From Alcanivorax nanhaiticus (GTDB lineage Bacteria > Pseudomonadota > Gammaproteobacteria > Pseudomonadales > Alcanivoracaceae): a stretch of DNA of 64,000 nt. Below the pieces are notes generated by a model. The model was not told the DNA's origin. It saw only the letters and a list, made by a program, of their open reading frames with translations, and searched no databases. The translations under genes and the position numbers were made by a program. The DNA lies in assembly GCF_000756665.1 (NCBI RefSeq), contig NZ_ARXV01000004.1, positions 62,001 through 126,000 on the forward strand. Reading direction: 5' to 3'. Of the stretch, positions 9,499-19,055 are shown one piece after another (within the stretch, counting starts at the first letter, position 1; the number at the start of each line of letters is the position of its first letter).

Positions 9499-9624
9499 AA
9501 GGGACACCGTTTTTCACGCCATGGCCTCATGCCGTGGCGTTTTGCGTGATTGATAGCAGCCACGCAACCAAGACGCACGACACAAGACAAACAGACAGAA
9601 CAGCACCACAACGGAGAGGGCATC

Positions 9625-12507
9625 ATGCAAACGGATATGAGTCAGAACCCACAAAACCCCGCCGCGAAAGCCGGCGATGATGCAGGCCAGGATCAGAACA
9701 TCGCCAGCACCGCGCCCGGTCAGCTGCGCGTCATCAAGCGCAACGGCAAGGTAGTGAGCTACGATGATGACAAGATCACCGTCGCCATCAGCAAGGCGTT
9801 TCTGGCCGTAGAAGGCGGCACCGCTGCGGCCTCTTCCCGTATCCATGAAACCGTGGCCCGTCTGACCGAACAGGTCAGCGCCACCTTCAAGCGCCGCATG
9901 CCCTCCGGCGGCACGATTCATATCGAAGAAATCCAGGACCAGGTAGAACTGGCCCTGATGCGTAACGGCGAACATAAAGTGGCCCGTGACTACGTGCTGT
10001 ACCGTGATCGCCAGGCGCAGAAGCGTGCCGAACAGGCCAGCCAGTTCCCTGAGCCGACCCACAAAGTGGAAATGTCTGTGACCATGGAAGACGGCAGCAA
10101 AGCGCCGCTGGACATGGGACGTCTTGAGCACCTGATCCGCACTGCCTGTGAAGGCCTGGAAGACGTGCACGCCGACAAGATCATCACCGAAACCGTGAAG
10201 AACCTGTACGACGGCGTCTCCATCAACGACGTGAACACCTCCATGGTGATGACCGCGCGCACTCTGATCGAAGTGGAGCCCAACTACTCCCAGGTCACCG
10301 CACGCCTGCTGATGGACAAGATCCGTGCTGAAGCGCTGCAATATCTGGGCGTGGCCGAGCGTGCCAACCAGGAAGAAATGAATGCCCTGTACGGCGAAGC
10401 CCTCGCCGCCTACATCAGCAAAGGCATCGAACTGGAACTGCTCAGCCCGGCACTGGGTGAGTACGACATCGCCCGCCTCGGCGCCGCCATCCAGGGCGAC
10501 CGCGATCTGCAGTTCACCTACCTGGGCCTGCAGACCCTGTACGATCGTTACTTCATTCACCACAACGACACCCGCATCGAGCTGCCACAGTGTTTCTTCA
10601 TGCGTGTCGCCATGGGTCTGGCCATTGAAGAAGAGAACAAGGAAGAACGCGCCATCGAGTTCTACAACCTGCTCTCCAGCTTCGACTACATGAGCTCCAC
10701 CCCGACCCTGTTCAACGCCGGCACCCTGCGTCCGCAGCTGTCCAGCTGCTACCTGACCACCGTGCCTGACGACCTGCACGGCATTTACGGTGCCATCCAG
10801 GATAACGCCATGCTGTCCAAGTTTGCCGGCGGCCTGGGTAACGACTGGACCCCGGTGCGCGCATTGGGCTCCTACATTAAAGGCACCAACGGTAAATCCC
10901 AGGGCGTCGTACCGTTCCTGAAAGTGGTCAACGACACTGCCGTGGCCGTGAACCAGGGCGGCAAGCGCAAGGGCGCCGTGTGTGCCTACCTGGAAACCTG
11001 GCACATGGACATCGAGGAATTCCTCGAGCTGCGCAAGAACACCGGTGATGACCGTCGTCGTACCCACGACATGAACAGCGCCAACTGGATTCCCGATCTG
11101 TTCATGAAGCGTGTGCTGAATGAAGAAGACTGGACCCTGTTCAGCCCCAACGACACCCCGGATCTGCACGACCTGTACGGCGAAGCTTTCGAAAAAGCCT
11201 ACACCGCCTACGAAGAGCAAACCCGTAACGGCGAAATCAAGCTGTTCAAGCGTCTGCCCGCCGCCACCCTGTGGCGCAAGATGCTGTCCATGCTGTTCGA
11301 GACAGGCCACCCGTGGTTCACCTTCAAGGATCCGTGCAACCTGCGTAGCCCGCAGCAGCACGTGGGTGTGGTGCACTCCTCCAACCTGTGCACCGAAATC
11401 ACCCTGAACACCAACAAGGATGAAATCGCTGTCTGTAACCTGGGTTCTGTGAACCTGGCCCAGCACGTAGATGAAAACGGTCTCGACACCGACAAGCTGC
11501 AGCGCACCATCAACACCGCTGTACGCATGCTGGATAACGTCATCGACATCAACTACTACAGCGTGCCGCAGGCAGAAAACTCCAACATGAAGCACCGCCC
11601 GGTGGGCCTGGGCATCATGGGTTTCCAGGATGCCCTGTATAAGCAAGGCATCAGCTACGCCTCCGAAGGCGCAGTACAATTCGCCGACACCTCCATGGAA
11701 GCGGTGAGCTACTACGCTATTCAGGCCTCCGCCAAACTGGCCGAAGAGCGCGGCGCCTACCAGACCTTCGACGGTTCTCTGTGGAGCCAGGGCATCCTGC
11801 CCATCGACTCCATCGACATCCTGGTGAACCAGCGTGGCGAAGACTACTGCAAGGTGGATCGCAGCCAGACCCTGGATTGGGATAGCGTGCGCGAGATGGC
11901 CAAGAAAGGCATGCGTAACTCCAACGTGATGGCGATTGCACCGACGGCGACCATTGCCAACATTACCGGGGTTTCCCAGTCCATCGAGCCGACGTACCAG
12001 AACCTGTACGTGAAATCGAACCTGTCCGGCGAGTTCACCGTGGTGAACCCGTACCTGGTCCACGCCCTGAAAGAGCGCGGCCTGTGGGACAACGTGATGG
12101 TCAACGACCTGAAATACTACGACGGTTCTGCACAGCCCATCGAGCGTATTCCGGCCGACCTGAAAGAACAGTTCCGTACTGCCTTTGAGGTAGAAACCCG
12201 CTGGATCGTGGAAGCTGCCAGCCGCCGCCAGAAGTGGATTGATCAGGCTCAGTCCCTGAATCTGTACATCGCGGAAGCCAACGGCAAGAAGCTGGACGTG
12301 ACCTACAAGATGGCCTGGTTGCTGGGTCTGAAAACCACTTACTACCTGCGCGCCATTGGTGCGACCCAGGCAGAAAAATCCACCATCAACGATGGCAAGC
12401 TCAACCGCGTGTCTTCCAAAGTGGAAGAGCCGGCTGAATTCAGCCAGGCCGCCGAAGTGCCGCAGGCCTGCTCCATCGACAACCCGGATTGCGAAGCCTG
12501 CCAATAA
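9625..12507 (+). CDS. nrdA: Class Ia ribonucleoside-diphosphate reductase, alpha subunit
   Basis: 960 residues; reduces ribonucleoside diphosphates to the deoxy forms in the cytosol together with NrdB. The N-terminus has two ATP-cone-like modules (from IKRNGKVVSYDDD, about residues 34-125, and from about 150), the arrangement known from Pseudomonas. The substrate-site loop LSSCYLTTVPD, the radical-site motif SSNLCTEITLN, and a C-terminal redox tail ending CSIDNPDCEACQ are all present. GGAGAGGG precedes the ATG. An upstream in-frame ATG at 9550 lacks a binding site. nrdB follows after a stable hairpin. Confidence 0.97.
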   Translation: MQTDMSQNPQNPAAKAGDDAGQDQNIASTAPGQLRVIKRNGKVVSYDDDKITVAISKAFLAVEGGTAAASSRIHETVARLTEQVSATFKRRMPSGGTIHIEEIQDQVELALMRNGEHKVARDYVLYRDRQAQKRAEQASQFPEPTHKVEMSVTMEDGSKAPLDMGRLEHLIRTACEGLEDVHADKIITETVKNLYDGVSINDVNTSMVMTARTLIEVEPNYSQVTARLLMDKIRAEALQYLGVAERANQEEMNALYGEALAAYISKGIELELLSPALGEYDIARLGAAIQGDRDLQFTYLGLQTLYDRYFIHHNDTRIELPQCFFMRVAMGLAIEEENKEERAIEFYNLLSSFDYMSSTPTLFNAGTLRPQLSSCYLTTVPDDLHGIYGAIQDNAMLSKFAGGLGNDWTPVRALGSYIKGTNGKSQGVVPFLKVVNDTAVAVNQGGKRKGAVCAYLETWHMDIEEFLELRKNTGDDRRRTHDMNSANWIPDLFMKRVLNEEDWTLFSPNDTPDLHDLYGEAFEKAYTAYEEQTRNGEIKLFKRLPAATLWRKMLSMLFETGHPWFTFKDPCNLRSPQQHVGVVHSSNLCTEITLNTNKDEIAVCNLGSVNLAQHVDENGLDTDKLQRTINTAVRMLDNVIDINYYSVPQAENSNMKHRPVGLGIMGFQDALYKQGISYASEGAVQFADTSMEAVSYYAIQASAKLAEERGAYQTFDGSLWSQGILPIDSIDILVNQRGEDYCKVDRSQTLDWDSVREMAKKGMRNSNVMAIAPTATIANITGVSQSIEPTYQNLYVKSNLSGEFTVVNPYLVHALKERGLWDNVMVNDLKYYDGSAQPIERIPADLKEQFRTAFEVETRWIVEAASRRQKWIDQAQSLNLYIAEANGKKLDVTYKMAWLLGLKTTYYLRAIGATQAEKSTINDGKLNRVSSKVEEPAEFSQAAEVPQACSIDNPDCEACQ

Positions 12508-12520
12508 GCGCTCCGCGCTC

Positions 12521-12555
12521 GCAGCAGCTTCACGCAACAAACGTGAAGCTGCTGC
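12521..12555 (+). terminator. Intercistronic hairpin between nrdA and nrdB
   Basis: GCAGCAGCTTCACG (12521-12534) pairs perfectly with 12542-12555 over a 7-base loop. There is no U tract, so it is more likely an attenuator or mRNA-stabilising or processing hairpin than a full terminator. It would let NrdA and NrdB be produced in unequal amounts. Confidence 0.65.
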
Positions 12556-12624
12556 CATCACAAAATGAATACGCAAGCGGTGACCTGACGACACCAAACT
12601 TGTTAGAAAGGAATGGAGAGAAAC

Positions 12625-13917
12625 ATGCTGAGCTGGGACGAATTCAATGCGCAAGAGACGCCTGCCGCCAAGCCGCAACCAAAGCCCGCAACGCCGCCGC
12701 AATCTGAGACGGTTTCTGGCCAAGCGGCATCTGCACCTGAAGCATCGGCACCGGGAAGTGCAGCGGATGCTGGAAATTCAGGAGGAGATGATCTTCGAGG
12801 AAGAACTGACAACGCCGTAAGCGATGCCGTCGAACGCGCCCAGGCCGCCGTGGCCAAAATGGATGTAGCCGAAGGCGTCGCCGAACTGGAAGGCACCGCC
12901 GGCCGTGTCGAGGTTGACGACAAGCGCATGATCAACTGCCGCGCCGACCTCAACCAGCTGGTACCGTTCAAGTACGACTGGGCCTGGCAGAAATATCTGG
13001 ATGGTTGTGCCAACCACTGGATGCCCCAGGAAGTGAACATGAACGCCGACCTGGCGCTGTGGAAAAAAGCCGACGGCCTCACCGAAGACGAGCGTCGTAT
13101 CGTCAAGCGTAACCTGGGCTTCTTCTCTACCGCCGACTCCCTGGTCGCCAACAACCTGGTGCTGGCCATCTACCGCCTGATCACCAACCCGGAGTGTCGC
13201 CAGTACATCCTGCGTCAGTCCTTTGAAGAAGCGATCCACACCCACGCCTACCAGTACTGCATCGAATCCCTGGGCATGGATGAAGGCGAGATCTTCAACA
13301 TGTACCGCGAAATTCCTGCCGTGGCCAAAAAGGCACAATGGGGCATCCAGTACACCCGCGACCTGTCTGATCCGGAATTCAAGACTGGCACCGTGGAAAC
13401 CGACAAGGCGCTGCTGGAAAACCTGATCGCGTTCTACTGTGTACTGGAAGGCATCTTCTTCTACTGTGGCTTCACCCAGATCCTCTCCATGGGCCGCCGC
13501 AACAAGATGACCGGTGTCGCCGAGCAGTTCCAGTACATCCTGCGTGACGAATCCATGCACGTGAACTTCGGTGTGGACGTGATCAACCAGATCAAACTGG
13601 AAAACCCGCACCTGTGGGATCAGCAGATGCGCGATAAGGCCACCCAGATGATCCTGGAAGGCACCGAACTGGAAATCCAGTACGCCCGCGACACCATGCC
13701 CCGCGGTGTCCTCGGCATGAACGCCGCCATGATGGAAGAGTACCTGCAGTTCATCGCCAACCGCCGTCTCGCCCAGCTGGGCCTGCCGGAGCAGTTCAAA
13801 GGCGTGAACAACCCGTTCCCATGGATGAGCGAAATCATGGACCTGCGCAAAGAGAAGAACTTCTTCGAAACGCGGGTGACCGAATACCAGGTCGGCGGTG
13901 CGCTGAGCTGGGATTGA
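12625..13917 (+). CDS. nrdB: Class Ia ribonucleoside-diphosphate reductase, beta subunit
   Basis: 430 residues; carries the diiron-tyrosyl radical centre. The motif [11 protein letters not shown] holds metal-ligand Glu and His and the radical Tyr in ExxHxxxY spacing; further ligands are in [10 protein letters not shown] and DESMH. The start ([10 protein letters not shown]) follows GGAGAG. An odd feature is an insertion of Pro/Ala/Ser-rich low complexity at about residues 11-55, ahead of the conserved domain, making it longer than the approximately 376-residue E. coli protein. The C-terminal tail needed for NrdA docking is present. Confidence 0.96.
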   Translation: MLSWDEFNAQETPAAKPQPKPATPPQSETVSGQAASAPEASAPGSAADAGNSGGDDLRGRTDNAVSDAVERAQAAVAKMDVAEGVAELEGTAGRVEVDDKRMINCRADLNQLVPFKYDWAWQKYLDGCANHWMPQEVNMNADLALWKKADGLTEDERRIVKRNLGFFSTADSLVANNLVLAIYRLITNPECRQYILRQSFEEAIHTHAYQYCIESLGMDEGEIFNMYREIPAVAKKAQWGIQYTRDLSDPEFKTGTVETDKALLENLIAFYCVLEGIFFYCGFTQILSMGRRNKMTGVAEQFQYILRDESMHVNFGVDVINQIKLENPHLWDQQMRDKATQMILEGTELEIQYARDTMPRGVLGMNAAMMEEYLQFIANRRLAQLGLPEQFKGVNNPFPWMSEIMDLRKEKNFFETRVTEYQVGGALSWD

Positions 13918-13932
13918 GAAAGACGGAAAATG

Positions 13933-13957
13933 AAAAGGGTGCTTCGGCGCCTTTTTT
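13933..13957 (+). terminator. Rho-independent terminator after nrdB
   Basis: AAAAGGGTGC, a TTCG tetraloop, then GCGCC and six T. The stem includes two G-T pairs. Confidence 0.85.
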
Positions 13958-13989
13958 GTTGGACGTCTCTTTCATAGATTTGCCCCCTC

Positions 13990-14019
13990 AAAAGCCTCGT
14001 GCAGTGCACGGGGCTTTTG
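13990..14019. terminator. Second hairpin downstream of nrdB
   Basis: CAAAAGCCTCGTGCA pairs with GTGCACGGGGCTTTTG (one wobble). A and T tracts on both sides would allow termination on either strand. The rest of 13918-14227 shows no gene; the segment from about 14090 is AT-richer and should hold the promoter of the next pilin gene. Confidence 0.65.
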
Positions 14020-14227
14020 TCTGCTCGACTTGACAGACATGCCTTCGCCACTCACTCCCCTACCGACGAACCAATGATGATTTTCATGAATGGCTGCGCA
14101 GAACATCCGCCTGAAATTTTGGACTGATTACTCTCTGCAATTCGTCATAACGATTAAGCAACAAAGCACATATACAACATTCGACCCTTAACCACTACAA
14201 AGGAGAAAAGGGCATTCCAGGGAAGGA

Positions 14228-14653
14228 ATGATGAAATCGACACTGGCTATCGTGATGTTTTCGGCTGTTGCTGCGTTGCCGATATTTTCTCATGCGGAAT
14301 CCAAATCAGGTCACTTCAAGGCAACACTGACTGTTGTTACGTCCTGCTCCATTGAAAAGGTCACGCCCTCGAATGCTGGATCACTTTCGACAGATATTGC
14401 TTGCTCCAAAGGCAGCAGTTATGACGTCGGGATCAGCAACGGCCATGGCACCCGAACGCTGAAATCTGCCAACGGCAAGACAAAATATTATGAAGTCTAT
14501 CCCCACAGGGCTCATTCCCTTGAATGGCAAAATGAAAGTGTCTTGAGTGCGACAGGCACCGGCGCCGTTGTCAGCCATTGGGTAGGTCAGGGAAAAACCG
14601 CAACTCACGCTGAAACGCCAAACGATATAATGACGATCACCCTCACCTTCTAA
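14228..14653 (+). CDS. Orphan spore coat U-domain (Csu-like) pilin
   Basis: 141 residues with a signal peptide (about 1-24, cut after SHA). The mature part begins FKATLTVVTSCSI, has a second Cys near residue 59, and ends ITLTF, the beta-strand ending of spore-coat-U/CsuA-B pilins. Such subunits are secreted to the periplasm and polymerised by donor-strand exchange. It is shorter and more basic than the pilin at 21026 and has no usher or chaperone beside it. It may use the pilus machinery 7 kb downstream. A GGAAGG site precedes the first of two ATGs. Confidence 0.75.
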   Translation: MMKSTLAIVMFSAVAALPIFSHAESKSGHFKATLTVVTSCSIEKVTPSNAGSLSTDIACSKGSSYDVGISNGHGTRTLKSANGKTKYYEVYPHRAHSLEWQNESVLSATGTGAVVSHWVGQGKTATHAETPNDIMTITLTF

Positions 14654-14881
14654 TCCTCTTCAGCTGCATCGAACAAACCCACTTTTTCCTCAGTGTGCTC
14701 TGCCCTCTGTGGCGCCCCGTCCTCGCTTGTCGCGCCGCCAGCGACGCTCATACGGCATGGTAAAACACGTACCGTACAGGATCTGAGGGCAGGCAAGGGG
14801 GACAGGAATTGCCTGCTGGCAGGCTCCTGCGACCCAGAAACTGAACCGTTCGTAAAAAGCGCACGACCACCCATCACAAAC

Positions 14882-14971
14882 GCTCAAACTTTGAGCAATT
14901 ACAGTGATTTCCCGTTTGTTTTACCCCTCCATCGTTGGCAACATGGAGGCGAGTCCTGTGGTTAAGGACTC
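14882..14971 (+). promoter_or_regulatory. Leader with three short hairpins before the small acidic protein
   Basis: In 90 bases there are three perfect short palindromes: GCTCAAA/TTTGAGC (14882-14896), CCTCCAT/ATGGAGG (14927-14949), and GAGTCCT/AGGACTC (14951-14971, 7-base loop). They end just before AGGAGG of the next gene. The run suggests a structured 5' leader; no riboswitch class was recognised. The rest of 14654-14994 shows no gene. Confidence 0.4.
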
Positions 14972-14994
14972 TTCAATACATCAGGAGGCTTCGC

Positions 14995-15219
14995 ATGAGC
15001 GATTACGAGAAAGACGAGTACCTGAGAGACGAGTACCTGCAAGAAGCCGAAGACCTGTTGGAAACCATTGAGCAGGTCGAAGAGACCCTCACCGTGATGT
15101 CCAAAGTGGTTGGACAGCTGAAAGAACAGGTTGCCTCACACCTGGATCACAACACGATTGAAATGAGCGCAGAAGAGTTTCTGGAGCAGTGCGAGAATCT
15201 GGAAGGCACCTGGCACTAA
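14995..15219 (+). CDS. Small acidic protein of unknown function
   Basis: 74 residues, strongly acidic, mostly helical by composition. It opens with a short tandem repeat (KDEYL then RDEYL), followed by heptad-like leucines and valines (EDLLETIEQVEETL) suggesting a coiled coil. No signal peptide, membrane segment or known domain is seen. AGGAGG stands 7 bases before the ATG, and codon use is like the neighbours, so it is very likely real. It stands alone between the orphan pilin and a convergent amidohydrolase gene. Function not recognised. Confidence 0.75.
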   Translation: MSDYEKDEYLRDEYLQEAEDLLETIEQVEETLTVMSKVVGQLKEQVASHLDHNTIEMSAEEFLEQCENLEGTWH

Positions 15220-15230
15220 TCTAGTTTCGG

Positions 15231-15281
15231 GGACGCCCTAACCAGCGTCCACCCGCTACAGGGGCCGCATCGTTGGCCCCC
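15231..15281 (+). terminator. Tandem hairpins between convergent genes
   Basis: GGACGC/GCGTCC (15231-15250) and GGGGCC/GGCCCC (15261-15280), followed by a weak T-rich stretch, sit between the small acidic protein and the end of the amidohydrolase. Confidence 0.5.
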
Positions 15282-15295
15282 TTACTGTCCGCTTC

Positions 15296-17002
15296 CTATT
15301 CAGTCATCCCATCAGGATAGCGACGAACCCCGTCGACCCAGACACCTCGCACCTGGAACAGCTTCCAGTCGGCGATGGATTCACGGGGATCACGATCCAG
15401 CCAGACCAGATCCGCACGTAATCCTGGTCGCAACTGGCCGACTTCGTTTTCTACCCCCAGCTGCCGCGCAGCATCCACGGTGACGGCCTTGAGCGCCCGC
15501 TCTACCGATACAGCCTGTTCCGCCCCCAGCAACTGACCACTGGCCGTTTGCCGGTGCACCGCATTCCAGACCAGCTGAAGCGGTTGGAACGGCACTACGG
15601 GAGAGTCAGCATGCAAGGTAAAAGGCAGCCCCTGCTGATCCGCCTCCGCTAGCGGCGAGATTCGTTCAGCCCGCTCCGGGCCGAGGAAGATATCCCGGTG
15701 GCGGTCGCCCCAGTAATAGACATGGGTATTAAAGAAAGACGGAATCACATCCAGCTCGGCCATTCGCTGCAACTGTTCAGACGTTGCCATTTGCGCATGG
15801 ATGATCACCGGCTGCTGTTTAATGCCCGGGCATTGCGTTCTTGCCGCAGCAATAGCCTCCAGGCTCATCGCGATCGCCGCATCACCATTGGCATGAATCG
15901 CTACCTGCAAGTCCTGACAATGGAAACGCGTTACCTGCTCAGCCAGCGCCTGCTCGGATAGCGTAGGAAAACCCAGATACTCTGCTGGATAATCCTCCGG
16001 CACCGAAAAATACGGCTGACTAAGAAAGCCGGTATACCCTTGCAGGGAACCGTCGCTCACCAGCTTCACCGACCCCCGGTAACTGCGCTCCCCTTCAGGA
16101 AACGACAAACGCCCCTGGGTGATTTGCTGTTGTGCATCAGCATCAGGCCAGATGCTCAGTCGCACCGGCACCAGGCCGTAACGTATTACCGGCCCCAGCG
16201 CCCTTATCGCCGCAGCATCTGCCAGACCATTCTGGGCAAACGTAATGCCCCGCGACAAATAGAGGCGCGATGCCTGACGCATCACACGAAACCCATCCAT
16301 AGCCGGCAGATCCAGTATTCTTGCCCTGACCGGATTGAATGCCGTCTCCGCCAGCAACCCATTAAGCCGCCCGTCGCTGTCACGGCCATAGTATCCACCC
16401 TCAGGATCCTGCACCGACTCATCGATCCCCATGGTCTGAAGAGCGACACTGTTCACCACCCCAAAGTGTCCAGAGATATGCATCACCAGCACCGGCCGGG
16501 TTTCACTGACGCTATCCAGCTCCTGTCGGGTCGGGAAACGTTGTTCGCCTACCGTCGTGTCGTCAAAGCCATAGGCCAGTAATGTCCCACTGGGACGCCG
16601 TTGCGCCAACAGCTTCAAACGCTCAATCAGGGTTTCAATACTGTATAGATCCCCAATAGGGGGGCTGTTTGCATCCACCGCAATAGCGGAAAGGCCTTCA
16701 CCGGGGAAATGCCCATGGGCCTCAATAAAACCTGGCATGAGAGTGCCACCCTGCAAATCCACCGCGATGACATCGCGACTCACCTTGTCGCGGAGCGTAT
16801 CCACATCCCCCAGCTCAACAATCTCCCCTCGTTGAACCAGCATCGCAGACGACTCAGGCATTGCGGGGTCCATCGTCAGGATGGTCCCGTTAAAAAAGAG
16901 TTGTGCCGCCGGAGCCGGAGGATTGAACCAGCGATGTAACCCCGCCAATGCCGCAATCACTACCAGCGCCAACACCGCTACGATGCCAAGCCAGATTTTC
17001 AT
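15296..17002 (-). CDS. Membrane-anchored amidohydrolase (YtcJ-like, amidohydrolase_3 family)
   Basis: 568 residues. An N-terminal hydrophobic segment (about 3-22) probably anchors it with the domain outside. The metal-binding motif after strand 1 is GFIEAHGHF, then MHISGH, IHANGDAAI and FTLHADSPVV provide further His and Asp ligands. Family members hydrolyse C-N bonds of amides or ring compounds; the substrate cannot be told. The start has GGAGGGAGAC in front. It is transcribed divergently from the acetolactate-synthase-like gene. Confidence 0.82.
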   Translation of the reverse strand: MKIWLGIVAVLALVVIAALAGLHRWFNPPAPAAQLFFNGTILTMDPAMPESSAMLVQRGEIVELGDVDTLRDKVSRDVIAVDLQGGTLMPGFIEAHGHFPGEGLSAIAVDANSPPIGDLYSIETLIERLKLLAQRRPSGTLLAYGFDDTTVGEQRFPTRQELDSVSETRPVLVMHISGHFGVVNSVALQTMGIDESVQDPEGGYYGRDSDGRLNGLLAETAFNPVRARILDLPAMDGFRVMRQASRLYLSRGITFAQNGLADAAAIRALGPVIRYGLVPVRLSIWPDADAQQQITQGRLSFPEGERSYRGSVKLVSDGSLQGYTGFLSQPYFSVPEDYPAEYLGFPTLSEQALAEQVTRFHCQDLQVAIHANGDAAIAMSLEAIAAARTQCPGIKQQPVIIHAQMATSEQLQRMAELDVIPSFFNTHVYYWGDRHRDIFLGPERAERISPLAEADQQGLPFTLHADSPVVPFQPLQLVWNAVHRQTASGQLLGAEQAVSVERALKAVTVDAARQLGVENEVGQLRPGLRADLVWLDRDPRESIADWKLFQVRGVWVDGVRRYPDGMTE

Positions 17003-17295
17003 AGTCTCCCTCCTCACGCGCAGACTTTGCACCGCCGATCCACTCGCGGCAATGTGCCATGATCACATTTGTTAATAAAACAAATCAGCTTTACCTACGC
17101 CCTATCTGCACCATGTCGCGCTATAGTGAAGCCCGGAATGTATATAGGGCGCCACTTTGATGCATTTTTCCTGCACTAATACAGGGAAAAGCAGGCACAA
17201 CCTTTGCATTAACCGCGTTGAATTTTTGCGTACCACCCATCGTGGACACCTGCTGCAGAGCAAAATCAGACAGGTAACAACCGGAGATACACCCC

Positions 17296-18936
17296 ATGAA
17301 AGCATCAGATTTGTTCGTCCGTGCACTGGAAGCGGAAGGCGTTGAGCACGTCTTTGCCATTCCAGGCGAAGAAAACCTGGACCTGCTTGAGTCCCTGCGC
17401 GGCTCGAAGATCAAACTGGTGATTACCCGTCATGAGCAGGCTGCAGGCTTCATGGCCTCTACTTACGGCCGCCTCACTGGCAAGGCCGGCGTGTGCATGT
17501 CGACACTGGGTCCCGGCGCCACCAACTTTGTGACCGCTGCCGCCTACGCCCAACTGGGCGCCATGCCCATGGTAATGATCACCGGGCAAAAACCGATCAA
17601 GAGCAGCAAGCAGGGCCAGTTCCAGATCATCGACGTGGTCGACATGATGCGCCCGCTAACCAAGTTCACCAAACAGGTAGTGAGTGGCGACTCCATCCCC
17701 ACTCGCATTCGTGAAGCCTTCCGCCTGGCTCAGGAAGAACGTCCGGGAGCCACTCATCTGGAGTTGCCGGAAGATATCGCCCGCGAACATTCCACCATGC
17801 CGGTCACCGAGCCGAGCGTGACCCGCCGCCCTATTTCCGAAGACAAAGCTATCTGCAAGGCCATCGAAGCCATTCAGGGCGCGCGCAAACCCCTGTTGCT
17901 GGCCGGTGCTGGCGCCAACCGCAAGCTGACCAGCAAGATGCTGCGCCAGTTTGTTGAAAAGCTGGGCATCCCGGTGATCACCACGCAGATGGGTAAAGGG
18001 GTTGTCGATGAGACCGGCCCGCACTTCCTGGGCAACACCGCCCTGTCCGCCGGTGATTTTGTCCATCGCGCTATCGATCAGGCCGACCTGATCATTAACG
18101 TCGGTCATGACGTCGTTGAGAAGCCCCCCTTCTTCATGCGCCCCGGCGGAGCCGAGGTAGTTCATATCAACTTCAACTCTGCCCAGGTCGATCCGGTGTA
18201 CTTCCCGCAGATCGAAGTGATTGGCGATATCGCCAACAGTCTGTGGCAACTGAAAGAACGACTGGAACCGCAGGAGCACTGGAGCTTTTCCGACTTCCAC
18301 CGTATCCGCGATGCACTACAGAAACATATCCATGACGGCATTCAGGACGACAGCTTCCCGATCCGCCCGCAGCGCCTGGTGGATGAGATCCGTCGCATCA
18401 TGCCCGACGACGGCATCCTGACGCTGGATAACGGCATGTACAAAATCTGGTTCGCGCGTAACTATCCCGCGGTACAACCCAACACTGTATTGCTGGATAA
18501 CGCCCTGGCCACCATGGGTGCCGGCCTGCCTTCTGGCATGGCGGCCAAGATGGTGTATCCGAACCGCCGGGTAATGGCCATTGCCGGCGATGGTGGCTTC
18601 ATGATGAATAGCCAGGAACTGGAAACGGCGGTACGCCTGAATCTGGATATCGTCATCCTGATTCTGCGCGATGATGGTTACGGCATGATCAAGTGGAAGC
18701 AAGCGGATATGGATTTCCAGGACTTTGGCCTGGATTTCAACAACCCGAATTTTGTGGACTATGCCCGCGCCTACGGAGCCCATGGTCACCTGGTGGAATC
18801 CACCGCCGGCCTCGCCCCGCTGATCGAAGAATGCTACGCCGCTGGCGGCGTACACGTGATTGATTGCCCAGTGGACTACCGCGACAACAACCGTATTCTG
18901 AATCAGGAAATTCGTGATCTCAGCTCCAAGCTATGA
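17296..18936 (+). CDS. Acetolactate synthase-like thiamine diphosphate enzyme
   Basis: 546 residues with the three domains of the ThDP family. The activating glutamate is Glu47 in TRHEQAAGF; the cofactor site begins GDGGFMM near residue 434. In the closing part of that motif the usual Asn is replaced (LRDDGYG), a variation also seen in catabolic enzymes. The protein resembles the IlvB-type large subunit, which joins two pyruvates to acetolactate, but no regulatory small subunit is adjacent. The following aldehyde dehydrogenase hints at a catabolic role; this is inference. Confidence 0.8.
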   Translation: MKASDLFVRALEAEGVEHVFAIPGEENLDLLESLRGSKIKLVITRHEQAAGFMASTYGRLTGKAGVCMSTLGPGATNFVTAAAYAQLGAMPMVMITGQKPIKSSKQGQFQIIDVVDMMRPLTKFTKQVVSGDSIPTRIREAFRLAQEERPGATHLELPEDIAREHSTMPVTEPSVTRRPISEDKAICKAIEAIQGARKPLLLAGAGANRKLTSKMLRQFVEKLGIPVITTQMGKGVVDETGPHFLGNTALSAGDFVHRAIDQADLIINVGHDVVEKPPFFMRPGGAEVVHINFNSAQVDPVYFPQIEVIGDIANSLWQLKERLEPQEHWSFSDFHRIRDALQKHIHDGIQDDSFPIRPQRLVDEIRRIMPDDGILTLDNGMYKIWFARNYPAVQPNTVLLDNALATMGAGLPSGMAAKMVYPNRRVMAIAGDGGFMMNSQELETAVRLNLDIVILILRDDGYGMIKWKQADMDFQDFGLDFNNPNFVDYARAYGAHGHLVESTAGLAPLIEECYAAGGVHVIDCPVDYRDNNRILNQEIRDLSSKL

Positions 18937-18941
18937 GCACA

Positions 18942-18979
18942 CCCCCAACGGCGGAAAGTCTCCCGCCGTTGGGGGTTTT
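18942..18979 (+). terminator. Strong Rho-independent terminator
   Basis: A 13-bp perfect stem (CCCCCAACGGCGG at 18942-18954 with its inverse at 18963-18975) followed by TTTT. It separates the acetolactate-synthase-like gene from the aldehyde dehydrogenase and rules out the earlier in-frame start of the latter. Confidence 0.92.
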
Positions 18980-19055
18980 GATTCTAGCGTCGGGTGCCCG
19001 ACGTCCGACGCAGACCCCAACTTCATGGCCCCACCAACGCCATCAAGGAACTGAC

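Noticed and set aside
9514..12723. A 1069-codon open frame on the minus strand opposite nrdA
   Set aside because: It is the mirror of highly biased nrdA/nrdB codons, has no domain, no ribosome-binding site, and overlaps two certain genes.
14650..14965. Small frames of 65-90 codons between the orphan pilin and the acidic protein
   Set aside because: Overlapping frames on both strands, no binding sites, no domains.
18933..19055. Longer N-terminus of the aldehyde dehydrogenase
   Set aside because: The extension runs through a perfect Rho-independent terminator and has no homology; the ATG at 19056 has its own binding site.
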